Shown piece after piece: positions 34,247 to 42,484 of a stretch of 64,000 bases of DNA. How positions within the stretch are numbered: position 1 is the first letter of the stretch; each line of letters starts with the position of its first letter. The notes beneath the pieces are model-generated. The model was not told the origin of the DNA. It saw only the letters and a list, made by a program, of their open reading frames with translations, and made no database searches. The stretch spans positions 1-64,000 of the forward strand of contig UWSO01000005.1 of assembly GCA_900538385.1 (NCBI GenBank), given 5' to 3'. Origin of the DNA: an uncultured Porphyromonas sp. Lineage in GTDB: Bacteria; Bacteroidota; Bacteroidia; Bacteroidales; Porphyromonadaceae. Made by a program: the position numbers and the translations under genes.

Positions 34247-35545
34247 ATGAGACAACGCTTACTATGGATGGTCGTGCTGCTGCTAGGGTGTGGAGCCCTC
34301 TTTGCTCAGCGTAGCTACACACCGTCGCCATGCAACCTGCAGGCGCGAGAGGCTTTTGAAGAGAGCCGACTAGGTATCTTCATTCACTGGGGACTATACA
34401 GTATGTATGCTCAGGGGGAGTGGTATCTCAACTCTGGCAAGCTCAACAAAGATGAGTATGCTAAGGCGGCTTCATGCTTCTACCCGATACGCTTTGATGC
34501 TACGGCGTGGGCTCAGGCTATCAAGCGCTCTGGCGCACGCTATGTGACCTTTACGACGCGGCATCATGATGGTTTCTCGATGTATCACACGGAGACGAGT
34601 GACTACAACATTGTCGACGCCACTCCCTTCGGGCGGGATGTGCTGAGTGAGCTTGCCGAGGCGTGTAGGGCTGAGGGACTCAAGCTACACCTATACTACT
34701 CGATCCTCGACTGGATCCGCCCAGACTATCCGCTAGGTAGGACTGGGCTACACACGGGGCGGGTCATGGCTCCTGACTATGACTCCTACTTTGCCTTTAT
34801 GAAGGCGCAGCTCCATGAGTTGTTGACCCGTTACGGCGAGGTGGGGGCTATCTGGTTAGATGGTTATTGGGATCACGACAGCGACTCTATCCCGTTTGAC
34901 TGGAGGATGGAGGAGCTATACGCATACATTCATAAGCTTCAGCCCTGCTGTCTCATAGGCAATAATCATCATATCTCGCCACTTGAGGGCGAAGACTTTC
35001 AGATGTTCGAGCGTGACCTGCCTGGCGAAAATAAAGCGGGCCTCTCGGGGCAGCAGATTAGCCACTTACCTCTGGAAATGTGCCAGACGATGAATGGCAT
35101 GTGGGGCTATAAGGTCGCTGATACAAATTACAAGAGCACTGCCGAACTGGTAGAACTGCTGGTCCGCGCCGCCGCCAAGGGAAGCAATCTACTGCTCAAT
35201 GTGGGACCACAGCCCAATGGCGAGCTACCCGAGCAGGCCATCGAGCGGCTCAACGGGATCGGAGACTGGATGGATCGCTATGGAGAGACAATCTACGGCA
35301 GCCAGGCAGGGCTCATTGCCGAGCAGCCTTGGGGCGTCTCCACAACAAAGGGAGCGAAGCTCTACCTCCATATCTTTGAAGATGTGAAGCAAATCCAGAT
35401 CTCTCTGCCGCAGACACCAACGGCGGTGGTGGACTATATCACACGTGAGCCGATAACCTACACGCGCACTGATAGTGGCGCGCTGCAGCTGACCATCCGT
35501 CGCCCAGCTGATCTCATCGACTACGTGGTCGAGGTAGAGCTGTGA
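34247..35545 (+). CDS. Alpha-L-fucosidase, GH29
   Basis: GH29 enzymes release terminal L-fucose from host glycans with retention. The 432-residue protein has a signal peptide (about 1-21, ending LFAQ), the family start FEESRLGIFIHWGLYS at about 37, TTRHHDGFSMY near 103, and the nucleophile Asp205 in AIWLDGYW. A short beta-sandwich follows to the end. It is the only glycosidase in the window and stands alone, so it probably trims host mucin or glycoprotein in the periplasm or at the surface. Confidence 0.94.
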   Translation: MRQRLLWMVVLLLGCGALFAQRSYTPSPCNLQAREAFEESRLGIFIHWGLYSMYAQGEWYLNSGKLNKDEYAKAASCFYPIRFDATAWAQAIKRSGARYVTFTTRHHDGFSMYHTETSDYNIVDATPFGRDVLSELAEACRAEGLKLHLYYSILDWIRPDYPLGRTGLHTGRVMAPDYDSYFAFMKAQLHELLTRYGEVGAIWLDGYWDHDSDSIPFDWRMEELYAYIHKLQPCCLIGNNHHISPLEGEDFQMFERDLPGENKAGLSGQQISHLPLEMCQTMNGMWGYKVADTNYKSTAELVELLVRAAAKGSNLLLNVGPQPNGELPEQAIERLNGIGDWMDRYGETIYGSQAGLIAEQPWGVSTTKGAKLYLHIFEDVKQIQISLPQTPTAVVDYITREPITYTRTDSGALQLTIRRPADLIDYVVEVEL

Positions 35546-35597
35546 GCGAGTCTGTGCGCTCCACCGATAGCAGGATTGCACCTCTCTTGCGACCTCC

Positions 35598-35778
35598 AGC
35601 GAGGAAATTCGAAATTTCCACGGAGGTATTTCTGATTTGCCACCGAGGAAAGAAAAAATACTTCGGAAGTATCATTTCATTCTTCCGAAGTATCGTTTGA
35701 TTCTTCCGAAGAAATTCCAATTAGTTCGCTGGATATTTTTCATTTCCCAGCTAACTATTCCGAAATTCTTCGGGAGAA
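35598..35778 (+). repeat. Interspersed 21-bp-period repeat, copy E
   Basis: Core CTTCGGAAG (35661), CTTCCGAAG (35682) and CTTCCGAAG (35703) are spaced exactly 21 bp. The left arm is GAGGAAATTCGAAATTTCC. It lies 50 bp after the fucosidase stop, in the 367-bp convergent gap. Confidence 0.8.
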
Positions 35779-35818
35779 AATCTGAACGCTTCAGCGGGGA
35801 TCACCATATTATTAGAAT

Positions 35819-35859
35819 AAAAACACGCTCCCGACGGGCGATGCCTCATCGGGAGCGTG
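35819..35859 (-). terminator. Terminator of the 4-hydroxybutyrate operon
   Basis: The perfect 11-bp stem CACGCTCCCGA / TCGGGAGCGTG has a 14-nt loop and is followed on the minus strand by TTTTTATT. It lies 53 bp after the sucD stop. Confidence 0.85.
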
Positions 35860-35912
35860 ACGGTGTGTGCGCTTTAAGTCGTAGCGAGCGCAGAGCGTCT
35901 GCACTGGCGGAC

Positions 35913-37271
35913 TTAGTTCATCGCCCAGATCTCCTCGTCGGTCGGCACCTGGACGTGTGGCGACATACGAGCGATGCGAGAGATGTTGAGTAGGTGCTTG
36001 TAGGTAAGGTTCTCCGAGATAGAGTTGTTGCCCCAGCTACCGCAGCCTAGGGTTGTGGTTACGGAGAGACCGTTTTGGATCGATCCACCAGCCGTGATCG
36101 AGCAAGGCGCATTGACGATCAGACGCGAGATGGTGATCTCGTCGCCCGCCTTGATGATGTTACCCTGATTGTTCGAGTGTATGCCTGCCGTATGACCGCT
36201 ACCCTCCATCTTGAGGTTGGTATTGGCAATCTCGATCGCCTCGTCAAAGTGCTTGTAAGGCAGACAGGTCATCACGGGACACATCTTCTCCTTGCAGATA
36301 GGATCGGCAGTGCCGACGCCCTTAGCAGGAACGATGAGCATGCGAGTGCCTTCGGGTACGGAGATGTCTGCGAGCTGGGCAATGTGCTGTACACTCTTGC
36401 CGACGACGTCGCGGCTGATGGAGCCGTTGACGAAGAGCGTATTGACTAGCTTGTCGTGCTCCTCAGCTGGTACGAAGTAAGCTCCGTGATCCTTGAAGGC
36501 CTGGAAGATCTCCTCCCGGTGCTGCTCTGGATAGATGAAGCACTGCTCACCAGAGCAGATGATGCCGTTGTCGAAGATACGTCCGCGGATGATGGTCTCG
36601 GCAGCTTCGTTGTAGTCGATATGCTCGTCGAGGATGACCTGCACGTTGCCAGCACCTACGCCAAAGGAGGGCTTGCCCGAAGAGTAAGCCGAGTGTACCA
36701 TACCCATACCACCCGTAGCGACTACGACGTCGACAGCTGCCATAAGGTCTTGCGTGGCTTGAATAGAGGGCTCGGTGACGCACTGGATGAGGTGCTCGGG
36801 TACGTTGAAATCCTTGAGACGCTCCAGTATGAGCTGGATGGTATGTGCGGAGCAGTTCTTAGAGCGTGGGTGTGGCGAGACGATGATAGCGTTGCGTGTC
36901 TTGAGCGCGAAGGCGATGTTTGCCATCGGTGTGACGATCGGATTGGTCGTCGGGGTGATAGCAGCGACGACACCTACGGGCTTAGCGATCTTGATGAGAC
37001 CGGTCTTCTCGTCGATGTCTAGTACGCCCATACTCTTCTTGCCCTGGAGGTTGCTCCATACGCCTTTTGACTTGTTGCGACACTTAGCTACTTTGTCCTC
37101 ATAGACGCCCATCTCAGTCTCGTCGACCGCTTCACGAGCGAGCATTTCAGCATTGTCATAGACGACACGACAGAGAGCCTTGACGACCTGGTCTACAGCG
37201 TCCTGGTCGAAGCGTGCTTGGTAATCCTTCTGTGCCTCTCGTGCTAGAGAGACCATTTCTTTGATATCCAT
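35913..37271 (-). CDS. sucD: CoA-dependent succinate-semialdehyde dehydrogenase
   Basis: SucD reduces succinyl-CoA to succinate semialdehyde. The 452-residue protein is an acylating aldehyde dehydrogenase: PVGVVAAITPTTNP near 98, a GVGAGN cofactor loop near 204 and the nucleophile Cys239 in NGIICSGEQ. Length and operon context (4-hydroxybutyrate dehydrogenase, CoA-transferase and dehydratase) match the Clostridium kluyveri / Porphyromonas gingivalis enzyme rather than acetaldehyde or propionaldehyde dehydrogenases. It is the last gene of the operon and the first step of the pathway. Confidence 0.92.
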   Translation of the reverse strand: MDIKEMVSLAREAQKDYQARFDQDAVDQVVKALCRVVYDNAEMLAREAVDETEMGVYEDKVAKCRNKSKGVWSNLQGKKSMGVLDIDEKTGLIKIAKPVGVVAAITPTTNPIVTPMANIAFALKTRNAIIVSPHPRSKNCSAHTIQLILERLKDFNVPEHLIQCVTEPSIQATQDLMAAVDVVVATGGMGMVHSAYSSGKPSFGVGAGNVQVILDEHIDYNEAAETIIRGRIFDNGIICSGEQCFIYPEQHREEIFQAFKDHGAYFVPAEEHDKLVNTLFVNGSISRDVVGKSVQHIAQLADISVPEGTRMLIVPAKGVGTADPICKEKMCPVMTCLPYKHFDEAIEIANTNLKMEGSGHTAGIHSNNQGNIIKAGDEITISRLIVNAPCSITAGGSIQNGLSVTTTLGCGSWGNNSISENLTYKHLLNISRIARMSPHVQVPTDEEIWAMN

Positions 37272-37310
37272 GATATGGTTGTTTATAGATTGAATTGTAT
37301 GATAGCTTTA

Positions 37311-38426
37311 TTAGTAGAGAGCCTTGTAGATGTCTCTGATCTCGTCCCGTGTGAGGGGGGTGTAGTTGTTCGCAAGGAGGCGCTGCTGCGTAGCGATGAC
37401 CGCATCGGCAAAGCCTTCGATCTCAGCCTCCTTCATACCGTATGTGTGAAGCGCGTTCTTGGCGATCAAAGCTGAGAGCAATGCGTCGATCTCGTCAAAG
37501 AGCGTGGCGGGCGTACAACCCATCAGCTTGGCGAGCTTCTCCTTGAGGAGCTGCATCTGACCTGCTGGAGCCTTGCGCTCGTAAGCCTTAAAGACCTCGG
37601 TGAAGAACTGATAGTTGGCCTCTCCGTGCGGTACGTGATAGGTGCCACCGAGCGGATAAGAGAGCGCATGGACGGCGCCGACACCAGCATTGCCAAAGGC
37701 GATGCCGGCGAAGTTACTCGCCATAATCATCTCGCCCATACAGTCGAAGCGGTAGTCGGGACCCTTGTCTCGTATCTTCTGGAAGACAGGGATGATGATC
37801 TGCCACGCTGCCTCGCTAAAGATGGCGGTGTAGGGATTGCACTTGGGCGAGAGGAAGGACTCGACAGCATGTATCAGCGCATCGATGGCGCTGCAAGCGT
37901 AAAACTTGAAGGGCAGCCCCCTCAGCAGCTCAGGGATGATGACCGCATTGTCAGCTACGATGGCATCGTCGGCGAGTCCCATCTTCGTCTGGCGGCTCTT
38001 GATCTCAGCGATGGAGATATTGGTCACCTCGCTACCAGTACCACAGGTCGTGGGGATGATGATGAGCTGCTTCTCCTTGACGAGTGGTATCTTCTTGTCG
38101 AAAGCGTCCATCACGTCTGTCAAGCCACGTAGCACGAAGAGCTTGGAGATGTCGATGACCGTACCACCGCCTACAGCTATGACACGATCATAGTCCGTGC
38201 CCTGGAGGTCGTGGAGGATCTGATTCATCATCTCCTCCGAGGGCTCTCCCGTGCCGTAGTGCTCCTGCATGACGAAGTGGCAGGGTAGCTGAGAGGCTTT
38301 CATAAAGGGTTCGTAGAGGAAGTCATTGGTGATGACTAGGTCACGCTCCCCAAGTGCAAAGGCTTTGGCAAAGTCTGCAAAGGTCTCGAACTGGTCGATG
38401 ACCGTCTTGAGCTTGAATAGTTGCAT
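37311..38426 (-). CDS. 4hbD: 4-hydroxybutyrate dehydrogenase (iron-type alcohol dehydrogenase)
   Basis: This enzyme reduces succinate semialdehyde to 4-hydroxybutyrate with NADH. The 371-residue protein has the group III alcohol dehydrogenase layout: the nucleotide loop AVGGGTVIDISK at about 85, PTTCGTGSEVT at about 126, and the metal-binding histidines in ALIHAVESFLSP and VGAVHALSYPLGGTYHVPHG. Substrate assignment rests on the operon. It lies 39 bp upstream of sucD and 15 bp after the CoA-transferase gene. Confidence 0.92.
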   Translation of the reverse strand: MQLFKLKTVIDQFETFADFAKAFALGERDLVITNDFLYEPFMKASQLPCHFVMQEHYGTGEPSEEMMNQILHDLQGTDYDRVIAVGGGTVIDISKLFVLRGLTDVMDAFDKKIPLVKEKQLIIIPTTCGTGSEVTNISIAEIKSRQTKMGLADDAIVADNAVIIPELLRGLPFKFYACSAIDALIHAVESFLSPKCNPYTAIFSEAAWQIIIPVFQKIRDKGPDYRFDCMGEMIMASNFAGIAFGNAGVGAVHALSYPLGGTYHVPHGEANYQFFTEVFKAYERKAPAGQMQLLKEKLAKLMGCTPATLFDEIDALLSALIAKNALHTYGMKEAEIEGFADAVIATQQRLLANNYTPLTRDEIRDIYKALY

Positions 38427-38441
38427 AGTAAGAATGTATTG

Positions 38442-39728
38442 TTATAGTTTGAATCTTCTCTTGCACTCCGCCTCTAGCTCGGGGCGGAAATTGGGATGAG
38501 CGATAGCTGTCAGTGCTAAGGCTCGCTCACGGAGCGACTTGCCCTTGAGGTGCGCTACGCCATACTCGGTGACGATGTAGTCTACGTCGTTGCGAGAGGT
38601 GGTGATGGCGGCACCCTCTGTGAGTAAGGGGACGATGCGGGAGGCGGTGCCTCGGCGCGCCGTGGAGGGGATAGCGATGATGCTGCGCCCGCCCTTAGAC
38701 CAAGCTGCACCACGCACGAAGTCTACCTGTCCGCCTGGACCGCTGAACTGTCGCAAGCCCATAGCCTCAGAGACCACCTGCCCCATGAGGTCTACCTCGA
38801 TACAGCTGTTGATGCTCACGAGGTTGTCGTTTTGGGCGATGATACGCGGATCGTTGACATAGTTGACAGGACGCATCTCGATGGCTGGGTTGTTGTGCGC
38901 AAAGTCGTAGAGCTCTTGCGTACCCATGAGGAAGGTAGCGACCACCTTGTTGGGGTGGAGCGTCTTGCACTTGCCCGTGATGGTATTAGCCTTGATGAGC
39001 TTGACCACGCCGTCAGAGACCATCTCGGAGTGGATGCCGAGATCCTTCTTATCCTTGAGAAAGAGCAAGACAGCATCGGGGATCGCTCCGATACCAAGCT
39101 GAAGCGTGTCGCCATCCTGTATGAGCTCTGCGCAGTGGCGTCCGATAGCCTCCTCGACCTCTCCGATGCGTGGCAGGTCAAGTGCGTAGAGTGGGTAGTC
39201 GGCCTCTACGATATGTGTGAGCTGAGAGATATGTATGAGGTTGTCTCCGCCAACGAATGGCATCTGCTTATTGAGCTCTCCGATGACGACCCGAGCCTGC
39301 TCAGCAGCGGGCTTGCTATAGTCACAAGAGGTGCCGAAGCTGCAGTAACCCTCTTCGTTGGGATAAGAGAGCTGCACGATAGCGACATCGGGGTGAAAGA
39401 CTCCCCCAGGCTGCATCATCGAGGGAACCTCGTAGAAGTAGGAGGGGACGAAGTCCGCACGCTGCTCATCGACGGCTGGACGCGTGTTGGCTCCGACGAA
39501 GTTGGTCACGAGTCTGAAGTGTCCCTCCATCTCGGGTGCTGTGTAGGGGCTTTCGCCCAGGGTGACCATGTGGAAGATGCGGACGTCGTGAAAGCGCTCA
39601 TAGTTTCGGGCCAAGGCAGCGACGCACGCTTGCGGTACAGCTGCCGCATGAGATAGTACGACGAAGTCACCGTCCTGTATGTGGGAGACCGCTTCGTCTG
39701 GGGTAATACTGCTAAATGGGATAGACAT
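38442..39728 (-). CDS. abfT: 4-hydroxybutyrate CoA-transferase
   Basis: This enzyme moves CoA from acetyl- or butyryl-CoA to 4-hydroxybutyrate. The 428-residue protein belongs to the acetyl-CoA hydrolase/transferase family. The active-site glutamate that forms the thioester is probably Glu235 in GIHSEMVSDG, with GxGAIPDAV just before it and a C-terminal VDYIVTEYGVAHLKG segment. The operon context (sucD, 4hbD, abfD) identifies the acid. The 55-bp gap to the upstream nifU-like gene contains TTAGAGG-type repeats. Confidence 0.92.
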   Translation of the reverse strand: MSIPFSSITPDEAVSHIQDGDFVVLSHAAAVPQACVAALARNYERFHDVRIFHMVTLGESPYTAPEMEGHFRLVTNFVGANTRPAVDEQRADFVPSYFYEVPSMMQPGGVFHPDVAIVQLSYPNEEGYCSFGTSCDYSKPAAEQARVVIGELNKQMPFVGGDNLIHISQLTHIVEADYPLYALDLPRIGEVEEAIGRHCAELIQDGDTLQLGIGAIPDAVLLFLKDKKDLGIHSEMVSDGVVKLIKANTITGKCKTLHPNKVVATFLMGTQELYDFAHNNPAIEMRPVNYVNDPRIIAQNDNLVSINSCIEVDLMGQVVSEAMGLRQFSGPGGQVDFVRGAAWSKGGRSIIAIPSTARRGTASRIVPLLTEGAAITTSRNDVDYIVTEYGVAHLKGKSLRERALALTAIAHPNFRPELEAECKRRFKL

Positions 39729-39766
39729 ATAGAGAGATTAGAGATTAGAAGATAGAGGTTAGAGAG
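39729..39766. repeat. TTAGAGG-type short tandem repeat inside the operon
   Basis: AGAGATTAGAGATTAGAAG then ATAGAGGTTAGAGAGG lies just before the abfT start codon (minus strand). Length variation here could affect translation or transcription of the downstream genes; that is inference. Confidence 0.55.
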
Positions 39767-39783
39767 GCACTAGTTTGCAGCCC

Positions 39784-40077
39784 TTACTTTCGTATGATCC
39801 GGAGCGCCTCGGCGATGAGTTCGTCGCTGACGCTGTCGTCTACGGTGACCGTTAGGGTGGGGAGCCCCAGCTCACTTCGTAGCGTCTCCTGCACTACCTC
39901 TTGGATCGTGCTACTGAGCGAGGGGCATGCTTGACAACTCCCCGAGACCTTGACGAAGACCTCTTCGCCAGCGACCCTCAGCAGTGCTATGTCGCCCCCA
40001 TGTGCTTGGAGCTGAGGACGCACACAGCTACTGATGATGGTCGTGATCTCGTCTACCCTAGAGGATAGATCTGTCAT
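39784..40077 (-). CDS. NifU C-terminal-domain iron-sulfur scaffold protein
   Basis: This 97-residue NfuA/NifU-type domain has the cluster-binding CxxC at about Cys45-Cys48 (SGSCQACPS), and LQAHGGDIALL before it. Such proteins carry [4Fe-4S] clusters to apo-enzymes. It lies 12 bp downstream of abfD, whose product needs a [4Fe-4S] cluster, so it may be a dedicated cluster donor for the dehydratase. It could equally serve the cell in general. Confidence 0.9.
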   Translation of the reverse strand: MTDLSSRVDEITTIISSCVRPQLQAHGGDIALLRVAGEEVFVKVSGSCQACPSLSSTIQEVVQETLRSELGLPTLTVTVDDSVSDELIAEALRIIRK

Positions 40078-40089
40078 AAGAGATAGGGA

Positions 40090-41562
40090 CTACTTGCCCT
40101 GAGGCTTATCTAGAGAGGTATTGATATGAGCTATCTGACGAGCCAGCTCCTTCTTTGCCTCCATATTACACTGACGCGAGATCATGATGCGCTGAGCCTG
40201 TGGTGATCCAGCACCGTGCAGGCTCTCCGTGCGGTAGCCTACGGCTGCGGTACCGAGCGTGAGGTTCTCGATCAGACGCAAGATGCGCATACGATTTACC
40301 GTGTCCGTACCCTTAGCACCAGCGAGGTACTTACGTACGAGTGGCCCGACCTCCTCGTGCTGCAGATCAGCTTGGCTAGGCATCGTAACCATCAGACCGC
40401 CTGCTATGTCCTCAGCGAGACGTGTGATCTCGTAGGGATAGCGGGTTACATTCTGCTTACAGACGTTGGCCAGAAGCATATCGATCAGGTAGTTGCCCGA
40501 CTTCGTTGGCTGACCTTCTGCAGAGCAAGCTATACCGCAGGCAAAGAGCGTCTCATTGAGATGAACCATCTCGATCAGCTTGTCCTTGATGTGCGAAGCC
40601 CGAGGCACGCCGTTGTAGTCAGCAGCCAGAGCAGCAGCACCGATGAGTACGTCGCCCACACCTACCTTACAGCCGCCATAAGACTGACGGTGATAGCCAG
40701 CGAAGCGCTCGACAAGCATGTTGGAGAACTGATACTCACGGCACATGAAGACACGCTCCATAGGTACGAAGACATGATCCATGATGAAGAGCGTCTCATG
40801 ACCTCCGAAGGTTGAGTTACCGAGGTCAATGTCTGCGCCCTCCTCCATCTTACGCGTGTCGCAAGACTGGCGACCGTAGATGATTGTGACGCCCTCAGCA
40901 TCACTGGGGATGGCAAAAGAGACAGCGTAGTCAGCATCCTCCTCACGCATCGAGCAGGTAGGCATGATCAGATGCTCGTGCGAATTGACCGAGCCAGTCT
41001 GGTGAGCCTTGGCACCCGTGACGACGATACCATCAGGGCGTATCTCGTTGATGTGAACGTAGAGATCGGGATCCTCCTGCTGTGAGGGTGAGAGGCTACG
41101 GTCGCCCTTAGGATCGGTCATAGCACCGTCTACAACGAGGTCATTGTCCTGACAGTACTGTACATAGTCTCTGAAGCGCTGGTGGTAGTTGGTACCGCAC
41201 GCCTCATCCATCTCGTAGGTGGTAGACCAAATAGCGTTGAAGGCATCCATACCGACACAGCGCTGGAAGCAGCTAGCGGTCTTCTGACCTAGGAGACGCT
41301 GCATCTTGACCTTCTTGACGAGGTCCTCAGCACTCTGGTGAATGTGGCAGAAGCGATTGATCGTCTTGCCCGTAATGTTGGAGGTAGCGGTCATCAGATC
41401 CTTGTACTCCTCCTGCTGCGCCAGCTCATAGGTCATCGCGAGCGAATTGAGCGATGGACGGATCATGGGGTGGTCGACGGGGTTGTCGATCTTCTGGCCC
41501 ATGAAGTAGACGTTAAGGTGGAGAGCTCTAAGGCTCTCGATGTACTCTTCGCGTGTTTTCAT
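40090..41562 (-). CDS. abfD: 4-hydroxybutyryl-CoA dehydratase / vinylacetyl-CoA isomerase
   Basis: AbfD dehydrates 4-hydroxybutyryl-CoA to crotonyl-CoA with FAD and a [4Fe-4S] cluster. The 490-residue length fits. The cluster ligands known from the Clostridium aminobutyricum enzyme (Cys99, Cys103, His292, Cys299) align one residue earlier: Cys98 and Cys102 in SCFQRC, His291 and Cys298 in HRQSYGGC. It is the first gene of the operon, 278 bp downstream of a cobalamin riboswitch. Product crotonyl-CoA feeds butyrate formation. Confidence 0.96.
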   Translation of the reverse strand: MKTREEYIESLRALHLNVYFMGQKIDNPVDHPMIRPSLNSLAMTYELAQQEEYKDLMTATSNITGKTINRFCHIHQSAEDLVKKVKMQRLLGQKTASCFQRCVGMDAFNAIWSTTYEMDEACGTNYHQRFRDYVQYCQDNDLVVDGAMTDPKGDRSLSPSQQEDPDLYVHINEIRPDGIVVTGAKAHQTGSVNSHEHLIMPTCSMREEDADYAVSFAIPSDAEGVTIIYGRQSCDTRKMEEGADIDLGNSTFGGHETLFIMDHVFVPMERVFMCREYQFSNMLVERFAGYHRQSYGGCKVGVGDVLIGAAALAADYNGVPRASHIKDKLIEMVHLNETLFACGIACSAEGQPTKSGNYLIDMLLANVCKQNVTRYPYEITRLAEDIAGGLMVTMPSQADLQHEEVGPLVRKYLAGAKGTDTVNRMRILRLIENLTLGTAAVGYRTESLHGAGSPQAQRIMISRQCNMEAKKELARQIAHINTSLDKPQGK

Positions 41563-41590
41563 AACTTCTTTTCTGTATAAAGTGAATAGA

Positions 41591-41707
41591 ATCGTCGTGT
41601 GTCAGAGTAGGACGATCGAGATACAGAGCAGAAGTCACGGAAGGCAGCAACACTATCCTACAGCTCGGAGCCTGCCAAGACCTCCCGGCCGGCAGTAGGG
41701 TGTGACT
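41591..41707. ncRNA. Structured region between riboswitch and abfD; strand and identity uncertain
   Basis: A hairpin ATCGTC/GACGAT (41591-41616) is followed by a foldable block. AGTCAC (41633-41638) pairs with GTGACT (41702-41707), ACAC and CCTAC pair with GTAGG and GTGT, and an inner GCTCGGAG/CTCCCGGC stem is possible. On the plus strand the inner stem has one wobble and one mismatch; on the minus strand it has two mismatches. This slightly favours a plus-strand RNA. The GGAAGGCAGCA segment recalls the SRP RNA tip, but the flanking pairs do not fit. It may instead be the abfD leader. Confidence 0.35.
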
Positions 41708-41840
41708 GATGCGTGTAGACACGACGAGAGAGAGCCTCATAGTCAGTCTCGCTGCTATGGACTCTATCATACGCACTATGTGAAGCCATCTATGTCCCGC
41801 TGTCATTCTTTTTTATTTCCTAGCTCTGAAAACAAAAGTC

Positions 41841-42101
41841 CTATGGCACAGGCAGGTCTTCTGACTTCTCCCTAGTTCGTTTAGCTCACATCGAGTCGTA
41901 CAAAACGGGCGATACCCTGGGTCTTCCCATAGCTACCTACGGTTCCTTCACACGAAGGCTAGTAGGGGTCGTGCTACAGTGACATCATAATGCAGGGGCG
42001 CACTTCAGGAGTTACAGCTGAGAGTACAGTCTTGGCTTTGCACCAAGTTCCCTATTCAGACGGGGTGACAAGATTGATTGTTCCTCGTACACCTATGCAC
42101 C
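41841..42101 (-). promoter_or_regulatory. Cobalamin (B12) riboswitch upstream of the 4-hydroxybutyrate operon
   Basis: Read on the minus strand, the hallmarks follow in order. These are GGTGC at the 5' end, GGGAACTTGGTGCAAAGCC (about 42052-42034), a GCTGTAACTCC-type segment, CACTGTAGC, TGGGAAGACCC, and the B12-box-like 3' end AAGTCAGAAGACCTGCC with a closing TGTGCC. Length and order fit the class I/II cobalamin family. A -7 box lies just before it. The next minus-strand gene is abfD, 278 bp on. No obvious intrinsic terminator was seen after the aptamer, so the switch mechanism is open. Confidence 0.93.
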
Positions 42102-42102
42102 G

Positions 42103-42110
42103 CAAAGATA
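42103..42110 (-). promoter_or_regulatory. -7 box of riboswitch-abfD transcript
   Basis: TATCTTTG on the minus strand is directly followed by the riboswitch's GGTGC. A TTG about 23 bp upstream may be the -33 element. Confidence 0.6.
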
Positions 42111-42192
42111 CACAATATATTCTAATCCCCACGCAAGAATTTCATACAACGTGGGGAAGGCGTGATCGTCAGCTGGGTCTTCGAATTTCTTA

Positions 42193-42371
42193 GCGAGGAA
42201 ATTCAAGAATCCCCACGGAGGTATTTCGGATTTGCCACCGAAGAAAGAAAAAATACTTCGGAAGTATCGTTTGATTCTTCCGAAGTTTCATTTGATTCCT
42301 CCGAAGAAATTTTCCTTGCCTCCGTGAAGAATTTTCATTTTCCACCCAGCTATTCGGGAAATTCTTCCCGT
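42193..42371 (+). repeat. Interspersed 21-bp-period repeat, copy F
   Basis: The core is CTTCGGAAG, CTTCCGAAG and a variant CCTCCGAAG at 21-bp spacing (about 42258-42308). It lies between the riboswitch promoter and the end of the divergent LRR gene. Confidence 0.78.
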
Positions 42372-42390
42372 AAGATAATGTATGTAGTGA

Positions 42391-42430
42391 CCCCCTGCAG
42401 GTATGCTTTAGGATGCACTCCTACAGGGGG
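42391..42430. terminator. Hairpin after the minus-strand LRR gene
   Basis: CCCCCTGCAGG pairs with CCTACAGGGGG (11 positions, one mismatch) around an 18-nt loop, 55 bp past the LRR gene's stop. No T-run is present, so termination is a guess. Confidence 0.45.
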
Positions 42431-42484
42431 CGCTTATGTATCGTGACCGCTTCTATTAGTCAGCAGCCAGAGAGACTACAAAGT

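Noticed and set aside
36456..37022. Long opposite-strand open frames in the 4-hydroxybutyrate genes (also 38832-39656 and 40216-40815)
   Set aside because: They are shadows of well-supported enzymes on the other strand, with no recognisable motif.
41633..41707. SRP (4.5S) RNA
   Set aside because: GTCA...GGAAGG...AGCA looks similar, but the pairs that should close the GGAA tetraloop are missing and flanks do not form the long rod. Kept only as an unidentified structured region.
41528..41806. 92-codon minus-strand reading frame between riboswitch and abfD
   Set aside because: It overlaps the abfD start out of frame, has no family likeness and covers the structured region; more likely leader RNA than protein.
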